A DNA stretch of 64,000 bases from Nymphaea colorata. Lineage: Eukaryota > Streptophyta > Magnoliopsida > Nymphaeales > Nymphaeaceae. Position 1 is the first letter of the stretch, and the number at the start of each line of letters is the position of its first letter. Position numbers and translations under genes: made by a program. Below the pieces are notes generated by a model. It made no database searches. It worked only from the letters and a program-made list of their open reading frames with translations, and was not told the DNA's origin. Below, piece by piece: positions 24,401-35,599 of the stretch. Location of the stretch: assembly GCF_008831285.2 (NCBI RefSeq), contig NC_045142.1:10971952-11035951 (forward strand). Reading direction: 5' to 3'.

Positions 24401-26499
24401 ACAAGAACACTTTGGAACATAATATGTGTGTTTTGTATTCTTAACTTGCCATCAAATACTATCCGTCCAACAAGACAAACAATATGGATGTTGGAACGAA
24501 GAGTATAAATACCCTGCCTGTCCTGTGTTATTCCATGGTTGCCCACGAAACTTGATAGAACAGAATGCGTCGATAATGCGATCTCATCTCCGACTCCCCC
24601 GAGCAACGAGCATGAAACGCCTCTCCCCCTCCCCTCATTGTATTCCTCTGCTTGCTTGCTCCCACTCCCTGTCCCCCTTTCCCACTTTTCTACACTCTTC
24701 TCCTTGACTCTACAGTTCATTGAATCCTTCCATTTTCCAGAATCATTTGTCGCAAGAAAATTCATTGTTGTCATATCATCTCCATCACTAGGGGCTCCTA
24801 TCCAAGTGTGTTCTATCTCTCAACTCTCTCTCCATCTACTATATCTATCTTGTATTGCAACCAACAAATTAGGGTTTCTATTGGACCCCTTTTCATTAAC
24901 CAATTTGGGGTTTTTTCTGCATTTCTTCATAAAACCTCTTTTCTTTCATTTTTATAAAGCACCTTGCCTCATTCCTTGCACTTTATTGGCATATAAAAAA
25001 AATACACGCTGAAATTGTTCTTTCAAATAAGTGTTCTTCATCTTCTTCCTTTTTATATGTTCTTCCTTTTACTTATCATGATGATTATATTTTTTATAAA
25101 CATAATAATGTTCTTCTAGCTTCTTCAGTCTCAATAATGTTGGAAAATTTTCTTACTGATTTCATCATCAAGAGTGTGATTGTGTGAGCTCTTCTATCTG
25201 ACAAAAAGTCAGATGTCTTGCACATATTGTTACCTACCTATGAAAGACGAAACAAAAACAAAGGTTGTTCAACTCTTAATCAGATGGAAAGGAACATATG
25301 ATCAATGGCAGTACATTGACATTTCAACTCCTCTTTAAGTATTGTCAAATTTCTTAATCCTAATTTGGTGTGGTCTTTTTAGCTTATTGTTTGCTTGGAT
25401 GGGTTCATAGGACAAGAAGAGGTGACAACTATTAATGACAACGTACCAGATATTTTGGATAAGTTTCGTACAAGAGCAATCAGGAGTCAGGTTTTTCAAA
25501 AGATTTTTATTTCCTAGCCTGGTGTCATAGTCAAGTGGACATTTTATAAGAAAGGGTATTTGCCTAATAGAGATCAATTTTATGCACCAACTACACAAGA
25601 TTCCTATGTCTGTAATTTGAATATTCATGTATTCATATCGGAGTAATCCACAATTTGTTGCTTAATGCATACATGGAATCATTGATATATCATAGCTTGC
25701 TTGCGTAAAAGCTTTGGGCTTTTTTGTTGATTTTGTCAATTGCTCTACTTTTAAGGCCTTATTGTTGCAAAGGATAATGCTCTTACCTCTCTTTCTAAAT
25801 CCATTTGTAAACATGGCCAAGATTGATGGGAAATAAAATGTATGGGACAAGGTGTGGTTCAAAACCTGACCTGCAAAAAGGGTTCATAGGAAGGAAAAAC
25901 GATTCTGGTAGTTTCAACTCAGCATTTCTCAACCTCACCTATTTGCTATTTGTTTCATTAACTGGTAGGACTAGTCTTTTGTTCCACCATTGTTCGCATC
26001 AATTTTGCTGAAAATTTTTTGTCCAAAGAATTTTAGAATAATTGCATTTTGTCAATATTTTGAAATGCATTTTCCTAAAGCTTGCTTATGTGGATAGTTA
26101 CAATCTGTGTTTTCATCTTTATTTTTTAACATCAACATCTTCAAATCTTGAGTGAGAACCTTTGAAAAGAAGATTTGGTTGTAGCCATTAGTCCAAATTG
26201 AGCTGACGTGCAACCACATTTCAAATCATCATACTACAGTTTTGATGAGAATCACTAAATTGATCTATTTTTTTATTTAAAATCTCTTCTTGATATTATG
26301 GTGCATGTGGATTACCTTTACAAACAACTGTATTGAGGTCTCATGCAGCTATATGACCCTCATTTTTTTGTTAATGTTGATATACTTTTACCTTAGACCA
26401 TATCTTTCTCTTTTCTTTTCCCAACTCTTCACTCTTTCACCTAAGTTTGATTAGATTCATCACTTATACATATAATTGGTGGCTTAAGGTATGTGTGTT
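21418..26499. other. Long AT-rich stretch without a supported gene
   Basis: Small open frames exist (for example 21,527-21,745, 23,514-23,837 and 24,539-25,012) but none shows a domain I can name. Part of it may be the decayed remainder of the Copia element. A small inverted repeat occurs at 24,386-24,460 (GTTTGATGGCACAAG facing CTTGCCATCAAAT), just after a terminus-like AGGTCGTTTGATGG. Confidence 0.4.
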
Positions 26500-26581
26500 A
26501 GGTGACATTGTGTTTGATCATACAACTTTTAGGTACTTCAAGGTGACATTGTGTTTGATCATACAACTTATAGGTACTGCA
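26500..26581. repeat. 41-bp tandem duplication
   Basis: Two copies, starting at 26,500 and 26,541, begin AGGTGACATTGTGTTTGATC and differ at only a few positions. They abut the larger 302-bp duplication. Confidence 0.9.
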
Positions 26582-26582
26582 A

Positions 26583-27162
26583 GGTGAACTTGATGACAGG
26601 AAATGAAAAAAACCTATCGAGTTTGGATGCTTGATGCAACCAAAGTGAAAAATGTATAAAGAAAATACACGAATTCATTTTGAAAGGTGCTGGGAGCCTT
26701 AACAATTTATTTGCTATGATGGGGGTATTAATTTTGACAAGAAACCTTAAGTCATTTTTATTATTATAGTTGTTAGTTGTACCAATATTCTTTTTGTTAT
26801 AATTGATAGACATTTTCTTTATGTGACTACAGATTTTGTATAATTTTTCCTTGTATAAGCAACATTCTTCTTTAACATATATAGGGTGAACTTGATGATA
26901 GGAAATGAAAAAGACCTATCAAGTTTGGATGCTTGGTGCAACCAAAGTGAAAAATGTATAAAGAAAATACATGAACTCGTTTTGAAAGGTGTTGGGAGCC
27001 TTAACAATCTATTTGCTATGAAGGGGTGTTAATTTTGGCAAGAAACCTTAAATCATTTTTATTATTATAGTTGTTAGTTGTACCAATATTCTTTTTGATA
27101 GACATTTTCTTTATGTAACTACAGATTTTGTATAATTTTTTGCATAAGCAACAATTTTTCTG

Positions 27163-27164
<2 letters not shown>
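26583..27164. repeat. Tandem duplication with 302-bp offset, copies about 90% alike
   Basis: Copy one starts at 26,583 and copy two at 26,885. Both begin GGTGAACTTGATGAYAGGAAA and run through AAGTGAAAAATGTATAAAGA, GGGAGCCTTAACAAT and GTTGTTAGTTGTACCAATAT. On the plus strand copy two contains an open stretch reading CNQSEKCIKKIHELVLKG; copy one has a stop codon just before the same reading. No known domain matches, so coding status is unsupported. Confidence 0.9.
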
Positions 27165-27240
<76 letters not shown>

Positions 27241-27250
27241 GTGTGTGTGC

Positions 27251-27285
<35 letters not shown>

Positions 27286-27308
27286 TGTGTGTGTGTGTGT
27301 GTGTGTGT
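27165..27308. repeat. Compound, partly palindromic microsatellite (AC)(AT)(GT)(GA)(GT)
   Basis: AC runs to about 27,197, AT to about 27,238, GT to about 27,270, GA to about 27,285 and GT to 27,308. The AC-AT-GT part is its own reverse complement over roughly 105 bp. Open frames through it are artefacts. Confidence 0.97.
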
Positions 27309-27339
27309 TCTTGTTCACAAGCACCACAACACACATGTT

Positions 27340-27625
27340 TAACAAAGCAGACAAAATATGAGATTAACGTTGAACAAAGCGAAAAAAAAAAAAGACAAAA
27401 CATGAAACAAATGGACAAAATATGAAACAAACATTGGACAAAATATGAAACGTACCATGCAAAACAAACATTGGACCAAAGGATGGGATGTTTTGTTCCT
27501 CCATTGATCAAACAATGGATAGAGAACACTCTTGTCCACTGAGACATGATAATAGTGTGATGGACAGGATGTCCTGACCGTCTTGTTTTCCAATTGACAA
27601 CAATTAAACAACCTCTTAATTTCCA
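27340..27625. mobile_element. Dispersed repeat, copy 1 (relative at 43,960-44,300)
   Basis: It shares with the second copy, in the same order and strand: repeated ATGGACAAA/ACATGAAAC motifs, a GTTTTGTTCCT block, GACAGGATGTCCTGAC, and an end reading CAATTAAACAACCTCTTAATT (CAATCAAACGACCTCTAATT in copy 2). The terminal AAACGACCT sequence resembles ends of miniature inverted-repeat elements elsewhere in the window. No coding domain was found. The superfamily is unknown. Confidence 0.6.
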
Positions 27626-30600
27626 AAAATGAGAAGGCATGTCCTACTTTCATGCCATAATTTGTTATTTATATTATTTGTCATTCCACAAGTGAATTTC
27701 CAAGTTCAAGAGGTCCATGGTAAGTTTTTTTGGTGATCTGATAACAAGGTGAACAAAACCTTGCTATTGACATGCAGTTGGCATGTTAACCTACGAAGAA
27801 CTGGAGCACTAGGATGAGAGATCCAGAAAAACTGATTGAAGTGTTTCTTGTTAAACTTAGCAAAAATTGGGCATTGTGGATTGACTTTTATTGTATTAGT
27901 CATATGCAAATAAGCTGTCATAAATTTTCATTTATTATGGCAGACTTCATAAGTTAGAAACTGCTATGACTAAAGAGGTTTTATGCAATCAATTAATAAT
28001 TGATTGTCAAAAAGACTGGATAAGCTTTGGGTTTTGGCTAAAATTGGATTATTTTGTCTGTGACAATTACTGATTCACCGATTTCATGAGTGAGATACAT
28101 AATATCAAATTGATTAAGAAACTCAATATAGTTCAATGTGATAGTGTATGAAGCATGTTACATTTTAATTATCAAATGTGTGTTTTAAAGTTTATAACCC
28201 ATGTTAAGGTTATTATATGTGCTAATGAGCTATATCTCAAATTTTGTATTGCAGTTACAATGAAACAAAATATAGGCTTTTTTATTTTTTGAAACAAATC
28301 TAGATAAAATGTACATCCAAAGTTCGATAAAACTCATCAATATTTGACTATGGACTAGATATGAGCATAGAATCATGCTCTAAACCTCAAAAATTCTTCG
28401 CTCTTTTAATATTTTGAGAAAAGGACACTGAAAGGTGCATCCTAGGCCTAGAAGCAAATAATAGTGTTGTATGATTTTTTTAGAAAATACTTAAGCTATA
28501 ACAAGATTTTTATGATTTTGGAAAGTTAAAAGTAGAGGGCAAAAATGTTGGGCACATCTATTTCATTTGCCTCATGATCTACAAAATCAAAGAATGTCGT
28601 TGTTGAACTCTCTCAAACTCCAAAGCTTTGAGGATATTGGAACTTTATTCATTTGTACAACATCTCAACATAGCATCAACATACAAGAGTAAACCTGCAA
28701 CAACAATAATGCAACCCAAAGCAACCAGCAAACAGGAGAACGAGAAAAAGAGATTAATAAGAAAACAAGTCACGAGTCTTGAGTTTTTACAAGTTTTCTT
28801 GAAGATGCTCTAGTATGTTTAAAACCCCATGCCTTATTTGCATGAGGGCGATGTTGAGCTTAAATCAAAAGGTTACCTTGAATTTCCCATATGCCGAGCT
28901 TAACAGTTACACAACCCAAAGGTTTACAAACATTTAGTATAAACAAATTACAGAAATTCAGTCAAGTTTTGGCCTGATGAGACATCATAACTTTTAGAGA
29001 CAAACAAGTTGGTGCACAGCTTTTTATACATATTCTCAACGAGCCATTTTTACTTACCAAGATCAATTGAAAATATTTCTTTCTTTAGATGACAAAAATG
29101 CCCTTTTGATTGCTTTCAGCATCACACCTTTTCTTTTCTTCTTTGCATCTCTCCAAGCAGTTGTCTATCTGCTAACCTCGAGTGGAGCCTTAAGAAACAA
29201 TTGGCCCAACCATGATGAAAAGGGCTCAATGGAGTCCAACTATCACCTCCTCATTAGCCCTCTTTCTATTCCCAATGAGGAACAATTGATGAGGAGGTCA
29301 ACTATTTCTTCATCATCGAGTCAACCATCCAATGAGAGAAACTGCTAGCTCTTTCCAAGGAATGTGTGTGTGCATGTGTGTGTGAGTTAAGAAATTGTTG
29401 GTTGCGTATAGTGCTACAAGGTGAACATCAGGTTTAGCAACAGTATTATTTAACAAAAGATTGTGTACTTGGAAAAATTAAGAAATAAGTCTTCAACATA
29501 GTCTTTTTTGGAGAAGAAATTTCTCTTTCAAACTAGTGCCCAGTAATTTAGTATTAAGTGTATTCCGATATTTGAAAATTTCAAATGTATTTTGTTCTAG
29601 AGCTTTATTTCAAAGGAAAGGCCAAATTGAGGTCAGTATTTAATGTCAATTTGCATATTGGACTAAATGAAATGTAGAGGTTGGAGTCTACAAGCTTTAG
29701 TTTCAACCAATGCAAAGAAACTTTCAACTATATTTCCATTTCGTATAACATTGTGATACTGCCTTGGATATGGAACTTCATATTTAATTATGAGATAAAA
29801 GGATAATAATTCAATTAATGAGTTCTTTAAAGCCTGTTAGGTCTCCAAACCTAATGACAATTTAGCTTATTGATATTGGCTTCTTTCAACTCATGTAGTG
29901 GTTAGAAATTAAGGTGTGGGAGTATACAAATGGTTTGATTTTGCTTAAGTTCATAAAAGTCACAAAATTTTTTATTTTGATATCTTAATTGATATATTAG
30001 GAGTTAGTTCTTGTTGTATTACATGTTACAACCATCTGGTGTTTTTAAAATGGTTGTGTGCATCAAACTAATAGCCTTTACAAAAGGATGGGTACACCCA
30101 TGGTATTTTCTTAATGAATTTGATAGATTGCTAGTTCTTCAATCAGAAATTACAGTTTCTTACTAATAGTAGGGTGTGTGATTGTAGAGGGTCCATTGAC
30201 AATAATAATTGTATAAATCTATTGTAACACATTGGTCCAAACCACATTAGGATTATTTATGTGAAAAGTAAATGATAAGAAAATTTCATAGCATGAATGA
30301 AGGTAGAGGATGAGAGTTGCAATTGACAAGGAAAATCACAAAGAAACTATTGTGGTACTCCTAGTTGTAGTGAAAGGTTGCTAATCTTATTTTAAGTTGT
30401 TCGATTGCAAACTGACTATATAGTTTGGGTGCTATATTAGGAGAAGGAGCTCTTATAAGGTAAAGCTCTAGAATAGTTCTCTTCCTCAAGGACCTATGGG
30501 ATCTCTTTGTATATTAGCTCAGGTTTAGATAACTTATGAAATGCAGGTTCATCATATTTTTGAATCTAATTTATTATTTTAGGTTATATAAATATGTTTT

Positions 30601-30849
30601 AGTATGCAATGTTTATTTTAGACTTTGATTTCATTCCATCATCCATATTATACTAGGATGCTATTTTGCCTATTTAAGCTCTTTCTGAGGCACTTAACGA
30701 CTTGATTGATCAACTTAGCAAAGAATTGAGTCCTTTAATTTTTTTTTGGTTTCCCTAAATCACCAGCTTAGGATAGCAGTAGTATAGCTTTTGTGGCAAT
30801 TGTCTGTGATGTGAAATGGAAACTACGTAGATTATGCACCCAACATTTA
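27626..30849. other. Gene-free AT-rich interval
   Basis: No domain, RNA gene or bounded element was recognised. A plus-strand frame at 29,067-29,348 has a hydrophobic stretch near residues 14-38 but matches nothing I know. Confidence 0.4.
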
Positions 30850-32520
30850 TTTTTAAAAGATAATATATATAGAAACGCATGACAAAATGCAAAGCAAAAA
30901 CAAATTATTAAGCATCAGACAATAGCAAAAAACTAACAAACTAGACATATGTCCAACCACAGTAGACTCACACCCCAAATTCCTTAGGCCAAAAGTGTGG
31001 CAAGCTAGATAGATATTCAACCAATTTCATATCACCAATCAGAATCATTGTAATTGGTTATCAATCTACCCACATATGCACTAATGTTGCCTTTATATAT
31101 TCTTATCAAACTCCTACTCTGCTGCACCCTACTCCATCTTTGGTTTCATCTTTTACCTACCAATAGACATCTAACCTTTTCTTCCAACCACCATTGTACT
31201 AATAGTTTCCAACTCCTTTAGAGTCAAAACCCCTTCAAGGAACGACATGTCGACCACATTCTCACATTCACCTGCTATTTTATTCTGCATTTGCACCACT
31301 CTATTTTCCTTACTAAAAAATGCAACCACCTTTTTGTGAACTCATTTTGACAAAAATAACATTCATTACGCCATTATACTCATCAGCTTCTTGGCTGCAT
31401 AACAGTCCTTCAACAAATACATGTGACAACTCATTCTTCCTCCTTCCATTTAATCACAAAAAGGCTCAAATGCAGCTTTGCCATACTATTTCATGAAACT
31501 AGGACCTCTGCACCATCTCCCACCTACTACGCCTCAGCATATTCCTGCCCCATCATAGGTTCCAATATACAGCATGAAATGTAATTTGCCAGCAGTTTCC
31601 TAACTAGGTTTGATTGGACTTCACGTGGCTCCATTCATTTTTCGTTTACTACCATTAAATGCTTTTTTCCCATATTTTCTCAAACCCAGCTCTAACACTA
31701 TTTGCTACTTCACCTTTAATGATATGACAGTTTGACTCCTCTTCTTTCATGTAGTAAAACACAAGTAAGCTAACTAGAGATCCATTTTTTTAAACTTGTC
31801 ATGGTTAGGAGTCCATTCACATGCCATGCAAAGAAACCATCCTGCCCTTGCTGGGGATTTTCCATTCAATAGAACACATCTCCATCTCTCCTAGATGTGT
31901 TCTTATAACTTCATAGGCATTGCTAGACCCGATCATCTTCTTCTTTTCTCCCATAACCCAACACAACTGATTTGGATTGTGTAAATTATAATCTCCCAAG
32001 CTCAACCTTTGCCTCATGGGCCCATGTAAAGGCTATGTTATATCTCTCATGTGCTTGCCTTAGTTTTAAGTTCACATCCTTTACTTTTTCTACCCAAGAT
32101 AGCCTTTTAGCTATAACTTCAAACTCTCTACCCTACATTTATCCAGTCAATTTAAACCTCATTTTATGCCCATCACCCACTCTTCACTTCGTGTTTTCCT
32201 TGATAGCTTCCCAACACCATCCCAAACTCTTCCAGCACCATGCACCTTTTTAATTCCTCTTCAACAACCACAAAATTTTTTGCAGCCCATATTGTTGTTA
32301 ACAATGATAACTAGTCTGCTAGCAAGCAGTGGTTTGTTCATTTTTTTTGTATTCCTTAAACCCACACCTCCTTTTACTTTTGGCCTACAATGACTTTTCC
32401 AAGCTATCAAATGTATCCTTATATTGTAATTATCTGTTCCAGAAGCTTGCCATGCTGTTCTCAAACAGTACATTCAATTACCCAAGTGATTTGTAATCAC
32501 TTGGCATGAAAACCAGATTG
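30850..32520 (-). pseudogene. LINE (non-LTR retrotransposon) fragment
   Basis: The segment at 32,473-32,261 encodes IHLIAWKSHCRPKVKGGVGL followed by RNTKKMNKPLLASRL. This matches the conserved block after the reverse transcriptase core in plant L1-type LINEs (a Trp-x5-C-x-PK-x2-GG-x-GL pattern, then an MNxALL-like stretch). Further decayed minus-strand sequence with stops follows toward 30,850, where it ends in an AT-rich tail; the downstream limit is a guess. The 5' endonuclease and most of the polymerase are absent. It is separate from the larger LINE at 35-41 kb. Confidence 0.65.
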
Positions 32521-34700
32521 ATTCAACAAAGATGATGTTGTAGGCTTCAAGGATTGCTTGGTGAAAGCATCAAAGCTGCTTGCATTTTTAGCATTGAATC
32601 CAGCATCAAAGAGTGAGATGGCAGGTTAGATCATTAATCCATTCACCGCCGACAGAGAGAAGCCTTTCTTTGTATGTAAAGATGATGCAGTGTCGTGATA
32701 AAGCTACTAGTAACACCTAACGAAAGTTGGGTTACGAGTAATTTAACCATTAAACAAGCCAAAATTTGACTCTCAATCGATTAAGCATGACATTGTAGGG
32801 ACATAGCATGACTTTGAAACTACATATATATTATTCAGTGTATGAATTTATACAGGGTCCGAGCCATACATTTCTAGCTAAGGGGTACTAGTAATAAATT
32901 TTAAATTTTTAAAGGGCATCAACATGTAAATGCTAAAAAAATTTTGTTCTACGGTGTCAATCTACAAATAAGTCTTTTTGTGGCTTTGTGTGGGCAATTG
33001 CCCAGATGTTATCCACACCTACCACCCCCTTGAATTCGTGTGAGCTTGCTTAAGTTTGATAGGTCAATATGGCTGATAAACAGATCGAAACAGACTCACA
33101 CAATATTTTTAAAAAAAAAAAGTAAATTAGTCTGTGGTGTACATATATAAGGCAACTGACATGTTACTGCCATAAATTTGACAGCCTTGACTTTTAAGTT
33201 TTTCTTCATTAGATGTAATCGTCATTGTGGCATATTAGGTAAAAGTAAATATCTGTTCTTCTCATATCATGCAGGTTTTGACATTAATTAACTGGTGGGA
33301 CAACCTTAACATCTTAATTTATTGATCCTCCCATTATATATTCAACGGGGAGCATCCGATGATGATGAGAGAATATAATTCAAAAGTGAAGTTGTTGGAA
33401 TTAGTAGAACTCAGAATCAAATTTATGCACAGTAAATATTGCAACTCGTCGCACGTTGAATGAACCTTTTATGTTTTAATACTTTCATCACTTTTCTTAT
33501 AATCCCACTTGTGAATGCATTCGTTACATCCAAAGGACTTGGAAGTTTGAAGCGTGCTTAGATAAAATTTTATAAGACTGTAAAATCAACTGTCTGTATT
33601 TTGTCTTTCTAAAACTCATCTTACGTGTCCAAAAACAACTATTTCCATTGACTTGTATGTTTCTTAACATTGTAACCACATGTAAAATAATTAAAAATAT
33701 AGAGCTATGTCACTAAAAGGACCAAAAATTAAAGGCTAACATAAGGCCGTACTATAAACCGCCGTTAGAATAAATTAAAGGCCAACATAGGGCCGTACTA
33801 TAAACCGTCATGGTGACTGTTCTTTTATGAACCGGGTTTGATCTTAATTTAATCGTCGAGGCAGATTCTGGCAGGGGCCATGCCCTCAGGAAAATACATA
33901 TAAAATTTGAGAATTTTAACTTAACCTACATAAAAGGTTTGAAAAATTATATTTTAGTTTTTCTTAAAATTTTAAAAATATAAGTTAAAAAAATTCTTAG
34001 CTCAGCCCGTGAACGGATAGGACTCAATTGTGGCATATAACGCTTGCACATCCATACGCACAAGAAGGAAAGAGAAAGAGAGAAGTAGATAACAACGATG
34101 ACATTGACTGGCACGCTTCTGCACTTTGCTTAGTTGCCTCATCGCCACGTCTCTGACACTGACTTGAGGCTCATCCCTTCAGGGTCTTAACATGATCATA
34201 AAGTTGAGATTTTGAAGGTGGAAAGAGCGATAGTCACAATCGCAGCACCGCCATTCCGGTAAACATCCGTAAGTCGACTGGATGTCACAATTTCGAAACT
34301 CAACAGCACTGCGCATGTCTTGCTGCTGTAACAAATAGCAAAGCTGTCTGCATTGTCGGATCACATGCTCGGTTGTCGATTGGAGGTCTGTTAATTAATG
34401 ATACAACAAACGGTAGCCTTTGCTTTTTTTTCCTTCCTAAGATGGTGGGAGAAGGTGACGTATGGTTAATAATTTTTACCTTTTATTGGTGATTATTTAA
34501 ATATTTTATTGCCCCTTTCTCGTTTTATGCCTTCCAAATTGATTACCACCCTTTTTGTACATGATAGCCTTCATTTAAAAAAAAAAAAAAGAAAACAAAA
34601 CAAAAAGATAAGGCACGTGGTGTGTGGATGACAACATACGTTTTGCAAATTCCAAGTTTGGTTCTATAGTATTTTAACATAGCTTTGTTTTCAAGCATGA
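32521..34700. other. Gene-free interval with dispersed repeat fragments
   Basis: At about 32,854-33,030 a segment with GGTCCGAGCC, an AT-rich core and TGTGTGGGCAATTGCCCA belongs to a dispersed repeat also seen near 40,800. At 33,726-33,812 a unit of about 48 bp containing AAAGGCYAACATARGGCCGTA occurs twice. A further AT-rich repeat, from GGCAGATTCTGGCAGGGGCC, lies at 33,859-34,010. No gene was recognised. Confidence 0.45.
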
Positions 34701-34718
34701 TGAGGCATGATGCGCGTG

Positions 34719-34911
34719 TTGGCTGGGCATTTGTAGCGCTGGTCTCGGTCTCATTTTGAAGGTTCTGTTTTGTCGTATTTTAATAAAAAAATTAAAATAC
34801 TTATATTGTGTACATAATTATAAGGAATGTATATTAAAATATTAATAATAATATATTTCATTATGCCGAGTGTAGCTCAAAAACCCGACAGACAACTGGC
34901 CCGGTGCCTAG
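34719..34911. mobile_element. hAT-type miniature element with GGCC-rich ends
   Basis: The left end has TGGGCATTTGTAGCGCTGG and the right end read inward has TAGGCACCGGGCCAG. The AT core (TATTTTAATAAAAAAATTAA onward) is shared with the element at 53,618-53,847, so they belong to one family. The target duplication was not resolved. Confidence 0.55.
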
Positions 34912-35599
34912 CATTATGTGTGTTTAGGTGGCAAAAACAAAAGTGACATTTTTGTGAATAACCTTTGCACCCTTTTGAAAATTAAAGTTATTTTATTAAA
35001 ACTAGGCTTTCCACAACAACCCTACCGGGGAAAGGCCCACTAACCTTTCATTCCAACAGTAAATATATACAACAAAAAATTGGCAATCACATTTACAATG
35101 TTTGGGTTAAAAGAGACAAAATGTCATGAGCAGGTTGTTGTTGCAGAATTTGCGCTCTATGAAAGAAGTTACTATAGTTGCATTACCATCTCTAAAAGGG
35201 GCAATGTTCTTCTAACATGGCCCAAAGTCTTCTAAGTCAAGGCTTGTTGTTAGAAATCAGCAATATATTTTCAAACATCTCCAAACCACCAACCATCAAG
35301 AGCTAACGGAGGATAGTGTCTTCAGGTAGGTCATTGTTGTCCTCTCAGCACGCTACTTCCTGATCAAGATGCAGTCCACTTGAGTGTTTAAACAGAAAGG
35401 CAACCAGCTTTAAAAGCTACAGAGGCAACTTGCTGACAAGCTTGACCTGTCAATATTGGGGGGAACTTGTCAGGAACAATCTCAATAGCCAGTCAAACCT
35501 GTAGGTCTTTTCTGTCATCTACAAAATTCTTCAGGGCAGCATAGAAGCCATCAACACATACCCTCCAGATGGCATCAGAGTCTTGTTGAGGAGATAAAG

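Noticed and set aside
24383-24470. Small inverted repeat with AGGTCGTTTGATGG start
   Set aside because: It resembles the end of the 44-kb repeat, but the partner end and target duplication are missing, so it is only mentioned within the interval note.
24539-25012. 157-codon plus-strand frame
   Set aside because: Composition matches pyrimidine-rich non-coding DNA, and no motif or splice structure supports it.
27016-27640. Overlapping frames of 77-173 codons rich in TH, IY and VC repeats
   Set aside because: They are translations of the AC/AT/GT microsatellite.
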